Origin: Gibbula magus
Taxonomy: Eukaryota; Mollusca; Gastropoda; Trochida; Trochidae
Direction of reading: 5' to 3'
Assembly (NCBI GenBank): GCA_936450465.1
Contig: OW388303.1
Coordinates: 5,085,193-5,149,192 of the forward strand
Length of the DNA stretch: 64,000 nucleotides
Below are positions 56,057 through 64,000 of this stretch, piece after piece. Below the pieces are notes generated by a model. That model was not told the origin of the DNA. It worked only from the letters and a program-made list of their open reading frames with translations, and did no database searches. A program made the position numbers and the translations under genes. Numbering within the stretch: position 1 is the first letter of the stretch; every line of letters starts with the position of its first letter.

Positions 56057-58007
56057 ACAGGAGGCAGGAAGCTTGGCCAATTTGAGGGTTGGTCTAGCAG
56101 GGGAGGCTAAAGGAAAATGGGATAATGGGTTTTACACTAAAGGAATTGTTGTTGGGTCATCCCTTGAGTTTCTTATAGACACAGGGTCTACTATGACTCT
56201 TCTGTCTAGCACAGTTTTTGATCAATTGGACAAGGCACAAGCTCCTAGCCTCAGGCCTCTCCAAACCAACATAAATGGTGTTGGCGGTTCCCATCTAAAG
56301 ACATCTGGTTTCGCTGATATGGTCATTGAAATAAATGGCATATGTTTTGAGAACCGTGTAGTGGTGTGTGACATATCATTAGATGCAATACTTGGCCAAG
56401 ACTTTTTGTTAAATTATGTCACCTCTATTGATTATAAAAATCTCAAACTCCATACTCCAAATGGGGAGATCCAATGTTGGATTTCAGGGGAAGCTGAAAT
56501 GATGTGTCCTGTTAAGGTGAATGCTGTTCAAGTTGTTCCTGCAAATTCAAGTTTGTGGGTATCCGTCAACATTCCTCAAATAGACAGATTAAATGAGGAC
56601 TGCTTGGTAGAAAGTAAGAACTTGCCGTCAGGTACGCATCTCACTGGATGTGTACTTCAGAATTCACAAGAGACTCAAACTGTTCACATTGTTAATGCCA
56701 GCAATGAGTCAGTGACGCTTCATCCGAATATGGTGATAGGAACCGCAGAGTCAGTTTACACCGAATCAGCTGGGGGTAGATGCGCTGCGTTGTCTACAAT
56801 TAACCCCTCTGTGTCAAGTTCAGAACAAATACCGCCTCACTTAGTTGATATGTGGCAAGCGAGTGTGGCGCATCTATCATCACCTGAAAAGGATGAATTT
56901 GCATCGTTATTGGTACAATACCAGGAAGTGTTTGCCAAAAGTTCCGAGGATCTTGGGAGGTCCAATAAAGTGGAGCACCATATTGACACGGGCGATGCAG
57001 CTCCAATTCGTCAACCTCCCAGACGTCAGCCCCTCGGGAGACGTCAAGTTGAGAAGGAAGAAGTTCACAAGATGCTACAACGTGGTGTCATTGAACCTTC
57101 AAACAGCGCCTGGGCCTCCCCGATTGTTCTCGTTCAGAAGAAAGACGGTTCTACGAGGGTATGCATAGATTTTCGACGGCTCAATGATGTCTCGCGTAAA
57201 GATGCCTACCCTCTACCTCGTACAGACGAGTGTCTCGATGCGCTGGCACACTCTACATGGTTCAGTACCATGGACCTGAACTCTGGATTCTGGCAGATTG
57301 GCTTAGCCGAAGAAGACAAAGAGAAGACAGCCTTTGCTACAAGTATAGGTCTGTACCAATTTACGGTCATGCCATTCGGCTTGGCCAATGCACCCTCAAC
57401 CTTCGAAAGGCTGATGGAAGATGTTTTGAGAGGCCTACAATGGCAAGAATGTCTCCTTTACATGGACGACATTATAGTGCCTGGTCAATCTGTCAAGGAA
57501 AGTCTCGTTCGGCTTCAGAAAGTGTTTCAGCGTCTTTTAGAAGCCAATCTTAAACTGAAACCGTCGAAATGCCTATTCTTCCAGAAATCTGTTAAGTTTC
57601 TGGGACACATAGTCTCTGAACATGGCGTGCAAACTGACCCTGAGAAGATTAGTAAGGTCTCACAATGGCCGACTCCAAAGAATGCAAAACAAGTTAGGAG
57701 CTTCATGGGCTTGTGCTCCTATTACAGGAGATTTATCAAGGGTTTCGCTGATATCGCCAGACCACTTCATAAGCTCATCGAGAAGAGAAATCGCTTTGAG
57801 TGGGATCTGGTGAGTGAAAAAGCTTTTCAGACTCTGAAAGAGGCTCTAACATCAGCACCGATTTTAGCATATCCTGACACAGAATCTGCATTTGTTCTCG
57901 ATACAGATGCTAGCGGAAATGCAGTGGGAGCTGTACTCTCACAGGAGAACAGTGGTGCGGAGCACGTCATTGCTTACATGAGCAAGTCCCTAAATAAGCA
58001 TGAGTGA
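56005..58007 (+). CDS. pol: Pol, first part: protease, reverse transcriptase, start of RNase H
   Basis: The frame is open from before 55923; translation is expected by frameshift at 55998-56004, so I set the start there. Protease: LIDTGST with the catalytic Asp codon at 56178, and ILGQDFL downstream. Reverse transcriptase: VCIDFRRLND, FSTMDLNSGFWQIGL, FGLANAPSTF and the catalytic YMDD at 57459-57470 (most Gypsy elements have YLDD or YVDD), then KFLGHIVS and the connection (FMGLCSYYRRFI). RNase H begins with FVLDTDASG (57891-57917). The frame ends at an in-frame TGA, 58005-58007, in the middle of RNase H, so this copy makes a truncated product. Confidence 0.93.
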
Positions 58008-58748
58008 AGTTACTGCGTCACTCGCAAAGAGCTGCTTGCAGTTGTTTGCGCTCTCAAGCACTTTCACATTTATCTCTATGGTCGGAAAGTACTGTTAAGA
58101 ACAGACAATGCAGCCGTCAGCTGGATGAGAAACTTGAAAAAGCCAACAGGGCAGGTTGCTCGATGGCTTGAAGAACTTGGGAATTATGACTTGACTGTTG
58201 TCCATCGAGCAGGTCGCAAACACTCAAATGCCGATGCCCTGTCAAGATACCCTTGCAAAGCCTGCAAGAATCAAGAAGATCATCAATTCAGTTCAGATGA
58301 TGAGGATGATGATCACATCTTGCCAAGTCAAGAAGCAAACTCGCCCACTGGCTCGGTCTCTCTCGGTGATGCGAGAGTTGATGTGAGAGCTGTGACCCGA
58401 GGCAAATCTGCTCCTCAAAAGTCTGACGCTACACCAGTTCTCCTGGAAGGTTGGGATCCCCATGAGGTCCAACAACAACAACTCAGAGATTCTACTATCG
58501 GGCCCATTCTCCTGTCTGTAATGGAGGCCAAAAGACCCGCCTGGTCTGAGTTATCTCATCTCACATCATCCACGAAGACTCTTTGGAGGCACTGGGATAG
58601 ACTGGAAGTAAACAATCAAATGCTCTTTAGGCAATGGGTTTCAGAATCTGGAACCAAACTGCAGCTGATTGTACCAGAAACTTTGAGGGAAGATGTCCTC
58701 AAGTATCACCATGACATACCGTCAGGAGGTCATCTTGGCTTGGCTTGA
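58008..58748 (+). pseudogene. pol: Pol, continuation: rest of RNase H and integrase HHCC start
   Basis: Same frame as the upstream part but beyond the TGA at 58005-58007. It carries RNase H features (RKELLAVVCALKHFHIYLYG, LLRTDNAA, HRAGRKHSNADALSR) and the first half of the integrase zinc-binding motif (HHDIPSGGHLG), then hits a stop at 58746-58748. Neighbouring sequence in another frame continues the integrase, so a small frameshifting deletion or error lies at about 58735-58750. Translation of this segment in this copy is unlikely. Confidence 0.9.
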
Positions 58749-59790
58749 ACGAGTTAAACTTTCCTTCTACTGGCCGGGAATGAAGAAAGACATTGAGAGC
58801 TACTGTACAGCTTGCGATTTGTGTACTGCACGAAAACGTCCGCCAATTACCAAGCCATTACCATTGAGTTCATACCTAGTTGGGGAACCAATGGAAAAGG
58901 TTGCGATAGACATTTTAGGCCCGCTTCCTCTCTCTAAGCAAGGTAACAAATACATCCTTGTTATAATGGACTGTTTCACCAAATGGACAGAGGCCATTCC
59001 TCTTCCAGATCAAGAGTCAGAGACAGTTGCAAGAGCATTTGTTGACACTTTCATCTGCAGATTCGGTGTGCCACTCCAAGTTCATACTGACCAAGGCACG
59101 AATTTCGAATCTAAGTTGTTTCAGGATGTTTGTTCATGGCTTCAGATACACAAAACAAGAGCAAGCGGGTTGAGACCTCAGTCTAATGGCAATGTTGAAC
59201 GATTCAACAGAACTCTGGAGGTCATGCTGACAATGTTTTGTCAGAAGGACCAACGAGTGTGGGACCAGTACCTACCGCAGGTGCTCATGGCCTACCGATC
59301 GTCTGTACACGCATCAACAGGTAAAACTCCAAACATGATGGTTTTCGGCAAGGAAATCACTCTCCCCATGCAAGCCGTCGTGGGTAAACCTGAAACAGAG
59401 AAAACAGAAATTGATGCTCGTGAATATGTTGTTAAGCTGCAAGAGACTCTCAAGACAGCTCATGTCATAGCAAGGAAAAACCTTAAGAAGAACACTCAAT
59501 ATCAAAAACGACATTATGATTTGAGGAGTAAAGACAAGACCTTTAAGGCTGGTCAGGCAGTCTGGGTTCACCAACCTCTAAGGAAAGTTGGTGTCTGTCG
59601 GAAACTCACTTCCTCTTGGAAGGGACCATTCCTGATAACGAGAAAGTTGGACGGGGTGACCTACTTAGTGAAGAGGTCTGCTGGTCAGCCAGCAAAAGCG
59701 ATTCATGGCGATCGCCTTATTCTGTACAAAGGGCGAAATTTACCTCCATGGATTCGTCGTCAAATGAAGATAATCAATGCAGATGATTAG
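58693..59790 (+). pseudogene. Integrase core and C-terminus, out of frame with pol
   Basis: Real similarity starts near 58748 (VKLSFYWPGMKKD); the ATG at 58693 is incidental. The zinc motif Cys pair is C41-x2-C44. The catalytic core has D73 (AIDILGP), D133 (VHTDQGTNF) and E169 (SNGNVERFNR), exactly D-35-E between the last two. The C-terminal GPF-type module (WKGPFLI, then a VKR/DRL tail) is that of Gypsy integrases. Function: insertion of element cDNA into host DNA. It is separated from RNase H by a frame change, so it cannot be made as part of Pol in this copy. Confidence 0.9.
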
Positions 59791-60227
59791 GATATTCAAT
59801 GTTCGTTTTGGGTTCCCGTCAATTAATTGTTCTTTTCTATAATAGTATTTTATTCCAATGAGCAGCATTGGAGTTGCTGCAACAGTTTTTCGGATGGAGA
59901 AATTGCTTATGTGTTTTGATAATGGACTTCATGGAGCCTTGATCATTTGATTGTACTACATGGGCAACAGGGTTTCGCGGCAGACTGGGAAACTAAGGCT
60001 ATAGCAGATTAAAAGCGTTCATGAACATTGTTGGGTCAGTGACGGACAGGCCTGATCAACCTGTTCCCTGACCGGAGGCAAGTTTGCTGGAGTTGCAGTA
60101 GGGACTAGACTAGGTGTCTAAAGGCCACATAGAAGTAGTTAAAAATGCACATGGCAAAGATGGAGAGTCCTATAACATATTTTTTTAGATTTGTCATCTG
60201 TTTGAGATTCCTCTTGAGCATCTTCTT
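59791..60227 (+). other. Spacer between integrase and ORF3
   Basis: No open frame of note. The 3' part becomes pyrimidine-rich (CTTCTTATGTTATTCTTATG) ahead of the AG at 60246-60247. Confidence 0.5.
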
Positions 60228-60247
60228 ATGTTATTCTTATGTTTTAG
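60222..60247 (+). promoter_or_regulatory. Candidate splice acceptor before ORF3
   Basis: A T/C-rich tract ends in TTATGTTTTAG|AAAA, four nt before the ATG at 60252. A subgenomic message spliced from the leader donor at 53910 would place ORF3 first, as env genes are expressed in retroviruses and errantiviruses. Inferred from position and consensus. Confidence 0.45.
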
Positions 60248-60251
60248 AAAA

Positions 60252-61769
60252 ATGAGCAAGAAATACACCTGCGGAGTGGGAAGCTGCACGGAGAGATTCC
60301 TTCACAAGAAGGATCTCAAAAACCATCTGATGTCTTCTCAACATCGCAGGTTGGGTGTCCTGTGTCCCTGGTGTCCAGACACCAACGTGTGCAGGAGGAC
60401 TAGTGATCTGAAGAATCATGTGACGGAGGAACACCCAAAGGCAGTTTGTCAAGTCAGCGATTTTGATGAAAAGAACTGTTTTTGGCTGGCGATTCACTCA
60501 CAGGACTATGCCAGGGCCATGGCTTGCCCTGAGGAGGACTCTCCTGTTGGCGAAAGGTTCCGTGCACAGGTCCTAAAGTGGACAACTAGTCAAGGCAGGC
60601 CAATCAAGACTGAGGATGAATGGAGGGAGGGATGGTCCCGAGTGAAGATGCAAAGCTTGGACGACAGTTCGCCGCCTCCGTCAAAGGCCCGTCGATATGA
60701 CCCGGCATCCCCCAGTTTGAAGGAGGAGGATACCTTGTCCATAGTTGATATCCAACTAGGAAAGGAGGGTGGCACTGCTCTTCTCCGCAGCAGCGGTTTG
60801 TGGTATGAGGCATCCATCAACAAAAGAATCCTGACGTCACCACAGTCAATGTCATCTTTGACAAGAAAAATGGGAGTATTAGAGCCATTTATGGATGACC
60901 GGCCCAGTGAATCCACCACGCTGGACGGTCAGGCTGCAACCATCCGCGGGGATTCCATTGCGAAGATCCTCGGTATAGAGGCAAGCCTAATTGCTTCAGT
61001 CAAGAGATGGTGCGCGCAAGTGGAGCCTGAGACCACGGACATGAGCCAGGATGTCCTAGAGCTGGAGGACCCGGAGAGCTTCAAGGACGTCCTGAATGAA
61101 GACGTGGAGGATGACAAAACCTGTGGACATTCACCAACACAGGCTTTATCACCATGGAACCAAAACCCTCAAGAGAAGCAGATCCTCTCGCCACCAGAGA
61201 AGAGGAGAACTGTGTTTCCATACCCCCCAGACACAAGGAGAGTCGTCAGATCAGAAGCTGAAGAGGCATCTAGCTTGCTGACATACGGGTGCATGCCCCT
61301 TTTGCCGCCAGCCCGGAGAGACTGGGCAGATATCACCGTCGAACTGCCCCTCACTAAGGGAGGCCCCTCGCTCAGCTGGCCCCCAAGGAACTGGAGAGAG
61401 ATGTCGTCGGATCAAAAGCTCCTCCAGTGGGAGTTTGCTGCAATGACATTGGAGCGTGGGACGAGGAGGGCAGTGCCCATCATCGACCGCACATTGCTGA
61501 GAGACAAGTATAACATGTTGGCACTACCAGGGACAACCGTGACAAGCAGGAAGGAGGAGGACAATTCGACGAATGAAAGAAAAGCCAGAATTTACTTGTA
61601 TAAGTCCGTGGCCGCCATTGCCCTCAACAGGACAGAATCATCGACGCACAGCTCAACCATAGTGATGTTAAGGGCAGCTCAAAAAGAAAGAGATACTTCA
61701 ACAGATTGGATCGCCTTCAAGCTGCGGAATGCGAAGATCCCGCTCAGGATCGACATCGGTAGTTATTAA
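60252..61769 (+). CDS. ORF3 of the LTR element: C2H2-type zinc-finger protein, unknown function
   Basis: 505 aa from ATG 60252 (AAAAATGAGC); an upstream in-frame ATG at 60228 would give 513 aa but lies in the polypyrimidine tract of the putative acceptor. Near the N-terminus are two finger-like motifs: C-x4-C-x12-H-x5-H (CGVGSCTERF...KNHLMSSQH) and C-x2-C-x15-H-x4-H (CPWC...LKNHVTEEH). The rest is hydrophilic, with acidic stretches near the middle (LELEDPESFKDVLNEDVEDD) and a Trp/Pro-rich block (LSWPPRNWREMSSDQKLLQW). There is no signal peptide, transmembrane segment or furin-type site, so it is not an envelope protein despite its position. The frame is intact although pol is broken. I recognise no family. 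Possible roles: DNA or RNA binding, targeting, or regulation of the element. Confidence 0.85.
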   Translation: MSKKYTCGVGSCTERFLHKKDLKNHLMSSQHRRLGVLCPWCPDTNVCRRTSDLKNHVTEEHPKAVCQVSDFDEKNCFWLAIHSQDYARAMACPEEDSPVGERFRAQVLKWTTSQGRPIKTEDEWREGWSRVKMQSLDDSSPPPSKARRYDPASPSLKEEDTLSIVDIQLGKEGGTALLRSSGLWYEASINKRILTSPQSMSSLTRKMGVLEPFMDDRPSESTTLDGQAATIRGDSIAKILGIEASLIASVKRWCAQVEPETTDMSQDVLELEDPESFKDVLNEDVEDDKTCGHSPTQALSPWNQNPQEKQILSPPEKRRTVFPYPPDTRRVVRSEAEEASSLLTYGCMPLLPPARRDWADITVELPLTKGGPSLSWPPRNWREMSSDQKLLQWEFAAMTLERGTRRAVPIIDRTLLRDKYNMLALPGTTVTSRKEEDNSTNERKARIYLYKSVAAIALNRTESSTHSSTIVMLRAAQKERDTSTDWIAFKLRNAKIPLRIDIGSY

Positions 61770-61854
61770 AATTTAGCGTAAACGTAGGTGTATTTCCATT
61801 TCAGTAAATTCTATTAATAAGTACAGCATATCAAAAGTTTTACGGAGTAAAATC

Positions 61855-61872
61855 TTAGAGGTAAGGGGGTGG
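61855..61872 (+). other. Polypurine tract next to the 3' LTR
   Basis: TTAGAGGTAAGGGGGTGG immediately precedes TGTAATG of the 3' LTR; the purine-rich part is the expected plus-strand primer. Confidence 0.75.
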
Positions 61873-63250
61873 TGTAATGACCACCTACCGTTGTCCATTA
61901 TTTTTAATGCTATTTTTAACCGTAAACCACATGGCTAATTTACATATAGCCGATTTTTGAACCCTAGCGAAAATAACGAAGCAGAATGAATGCAAGGTAA
62001 ACACAGAGATAGATTTTTATCGTAATTATAGCTTATCCAAAATCATTCAACATCCTTACTTATTGTAGGTTATTATTCTTGCGTTTTAAACGTTCAGAAG
62101 TATTGTAATTACTTGGTATCTTCCGTCCTGTCGATCGTCTGAAGTTATCGGCGGCCGCCATTTTAACTTTGATAATGACGGCGATCGTATGCCTACCAAT
62201 GTCACTGTTGTATTTCATCGTTATGACATTTGATGTTAATATTTATGAAGTGTAAATATTTCCTAGTTGCCAAATATGCATTCTGTGTGTAATTCAATCG
62301 TTATATGTTGTTGCAAAGTTGTATTTGAGACGAGTCTTGGAACTAGTTTATCTTGTATTCATGCGCGAGGGCAAATGGCTCGCTGACTGTAAATAATTGT
62401 TTATTCCAGCGGAGCATCAAACCATAAATATATGCTCCGCATAAATTGTCATTGCTTTTACTATTGCTCCGCCGATTTTAACCGGAGCAGAGCATGCTCC
62501 CCAGTATTTATTCAGTAATAGTAATAATTATACGGAAGTAAACCAAAACCTTCCACTACATGCAATTCCTATATCAATATTATTTTTGTACATTTCTTGA
62601 TGAATTCTTGGTGCATTGATATTCTGTAAAGTGCATTATAAAGAGAAATTTATGATGTGTTGGAAACGTTGCGGAGCATAATTTACACGCAAAAGAATCT
62701 TATAGATATTTACCATTTACTAAGAAAGTAGCCCGTGTCTCATGTCTGGTCCAAGTTGTAACATTATGCGTGATTGGATAAAACGTGTCACGTGACCCTT
62801 ACGGAACCCTATATAAGCAGCGACGGCTGACAGTTCAGACATTCCATCTCTGGCTCTGAGGTGACAACACCTGAGACCAACATTGAAACCAAAAACCCCT
62901 ACCCTTTTAGTTGTAAGTTATCAATACCCTCAGATATATTTAATAATAAAGGAAACACACAAAGTTCTATTATATCCTTTAATTAAACAAATAATAATAT
63001 ATTATTTATATTATAGAGAAATATAGAGTAAGATAAGTAAGACTCTCCATTCTTCCATTTGCCACTTTTATAGCCAAAATACACTTAAGCCAGACATGAA
63101 CATAGCGAGCTTTTGATATTTATTTCTTTTCATGTGTTGTTATGATCTGATGAAATCGAGTGTTATCACTGACTAGGTGGTCTTGATGATTGTTAATAAA
63201 ATGTTATTAATTTAAGTTCTTGTTCGTGGTTCTTGGTCAGGTGGCTTACA
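61873..63250 (+). repeat. 3' LTR (1378 bp)
   Basis: Same length and ends as the 5' LTR and about 99.6% identical by eye. AATAAA lies downstream of the R start, suitable for 3' end formation. Confidence 0.95.
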
Positions 63251-63397
63251 AAACTATCAGTGAGTTGAGAATGAAAAGAGGAAGATAGGTTCCCACACCA
63301 GGGTAATAATGTGTGTGTGTGTGCTTTGAACATGTGGATCGAGTTCAGCCTGGTAGAAATATTTAAATTTCTTCAAACTTCATTTGCTTCTGAAACC
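63251..63397. other. Flank between retrotransposon and satellite array
   Basis: Contains a (GT)n run at 63310-63322. No gene. Confidence 0.5.
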
Positions 63398-64000
63398 AGA
63401 GAGTGGACACTCTGCCATATAACATCATACCAATACTGGACAGAGAGTGGACACTCTGCCATATAACATCATACCAATACTGGACAGAGAGTGGACACAC
63501 TGCCATATAACATCATACCAATACTGGACAGAGAGTGGACACACTGCCATATAACATCATACCAATACTGGACAGAGAGTGGACACACTGCCATATAACA
63601 TCATACCAATACTGGACAGAGAGTGGACACACTGCCATATAACATCATACCAATACTGGACAGAGAGTGGACACACTGCCATATAACATCATACCAATAC
63701 TGGACAGAGAGTGGACACACTGCCATATAACATCATACCAATACTGGACAGAGAGTGGACACTCTGCCATATAACATCATACCAATACTGGACAGAGAGT
63801 GGACACTCTGCCATATAACATCATACCAATACTGGACAGAGAGTGGACACTCTGCCATATAACATCATACCAATACTGGACAGAGAGTGGACACACTGCC
63901 ATATAACATCATACCAATACTGGACAGAGAGTGGACACACTGCCATATAACATCATACCAATACTGGACAGAGAGTGGACACACTGCCATATAACATCAT
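63398..64000 (+). repeat. 44-bp satellite-like array, about 13.7 copies, running off the window
   Basis: The unit is AGAGAGTGGACACTCTGCCA followed by TATAACATCATACCAATACT and GGAC. The units are almost identical apart from one dinucleotide, CACTCTG (T type) or CACACTG (A type), in the order TT AAAAAA TTT AAA. The array continues beyond the window. Confidence 0.95.

Larger units (their letters stand above)
52870..63250 (+). mobile_element. Ty3/Gypsy-type LTR retrotransposon with extra ORF3
   Basis: 10,381 bp: LTR, PBS, leader with 27-bp minisatellite, gag, pol (protease-RT-RNase H-integrase order), a zinc-finger ORF3, polypurine tract, LTR. Integrase after RNase H defines the Ty3/Gypsy order. 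Both LTRs are 1378 bp, begin TGTAATG and end CTTACA, and differ at about five bases by eye, so the insertion is young. Pol has one in-frame stop and one frameshift, so this copy cannot make full Pol. No matching target duplication is evident: CATAC is at the left flank and AAACT at the right. Confidence 0.95.

Noticed and set aside
60252..61769. Envelope gene, from its position after integrase
   Set aside because: No signal peptide, transmembrane segment, cleavage site or Cys-rich ectodomain; instead C2H2-like fingers and a hydrophilic body.
63398..64000. CRISPR-like direct repeats
   Set aside because: Head-to-tail units without unique spacers in a eukaryotic context; the same applies to the 20-, 29-, 46- and 74-bp arrays.

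Overview
This is eukaryotic, AT-rich, intron-bearing DNA from an invertebrate, most likely a mollusc. The evidence for that placement is the mix of repeats: tRNA-derived SINEs with CTCA-type tails, elements with 160-170 bp tandem cores and ACGG-type microsatellites that resemble the 'pearl'/HINE elements described from bivalves, and a Ty3/Gypsy LTR element. The species cannot be fixed from sequence alone. There is no bacterial, organellar or CRISPR material.

Only one host protein-coding gene can be assembled with confidence. It is an 11-exon plus-strand gene at 3361-15071 encoding a 259-aa protein with an N-terminal DEK_C domain, an acidic/basic linker and a C-terminal SWIB domain, the architecture of UAF30/spp27-type upstream activation factor subunits. 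All exons are short; the longest is 154 nt. Its introns hold two hAT-type MITEs, a SINE and two tandem-core elements. The 3' splice site of exon 8 has been amplified into a nine-member 29-bp tandem array.

From about 16.4 to 52.8 kb I find no host gene. The region is a patchwork of non-autonomous transposons: three copies of a 343-355 bp TTAA-flanked MITE, another TTAA-flanked MITE, two 223-bp long-TIR MITEs with perfect 9-bp target duplications, a pogo/Tigger-like MITE, a TA-flanked MITE, SINEs, a LINE 3' end and palindromic elements. Mixed in are minisatellites with 20-, 46- and 74-bp units and a 220-bp-arm inverted duplication that captured the start of a SINE.

From 52870 to 63250 lies a nearly complete Ty3/Gypsy-type LTR retrotransposon. 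It has two 1378-bp LTRs differing at about five positions, a primer-binding site matching tRNA-Leu, a 27-bp minisatellite in the untranslated leader, gag with a zinc knuckle, and a canonical -1 frameshift heptamer. Pol is broken by an in-frame stop in RNase H and a frameshift at the start of integrase. An intact extra ORF of 505-513 codons sits in the env position; it carries two C2H2-like fingers and no membrane segment, and it is the most unusual coding feature here. The window ends inside a 44-bp satellite-like array. All calls are by eye; no database or alignment program was used.
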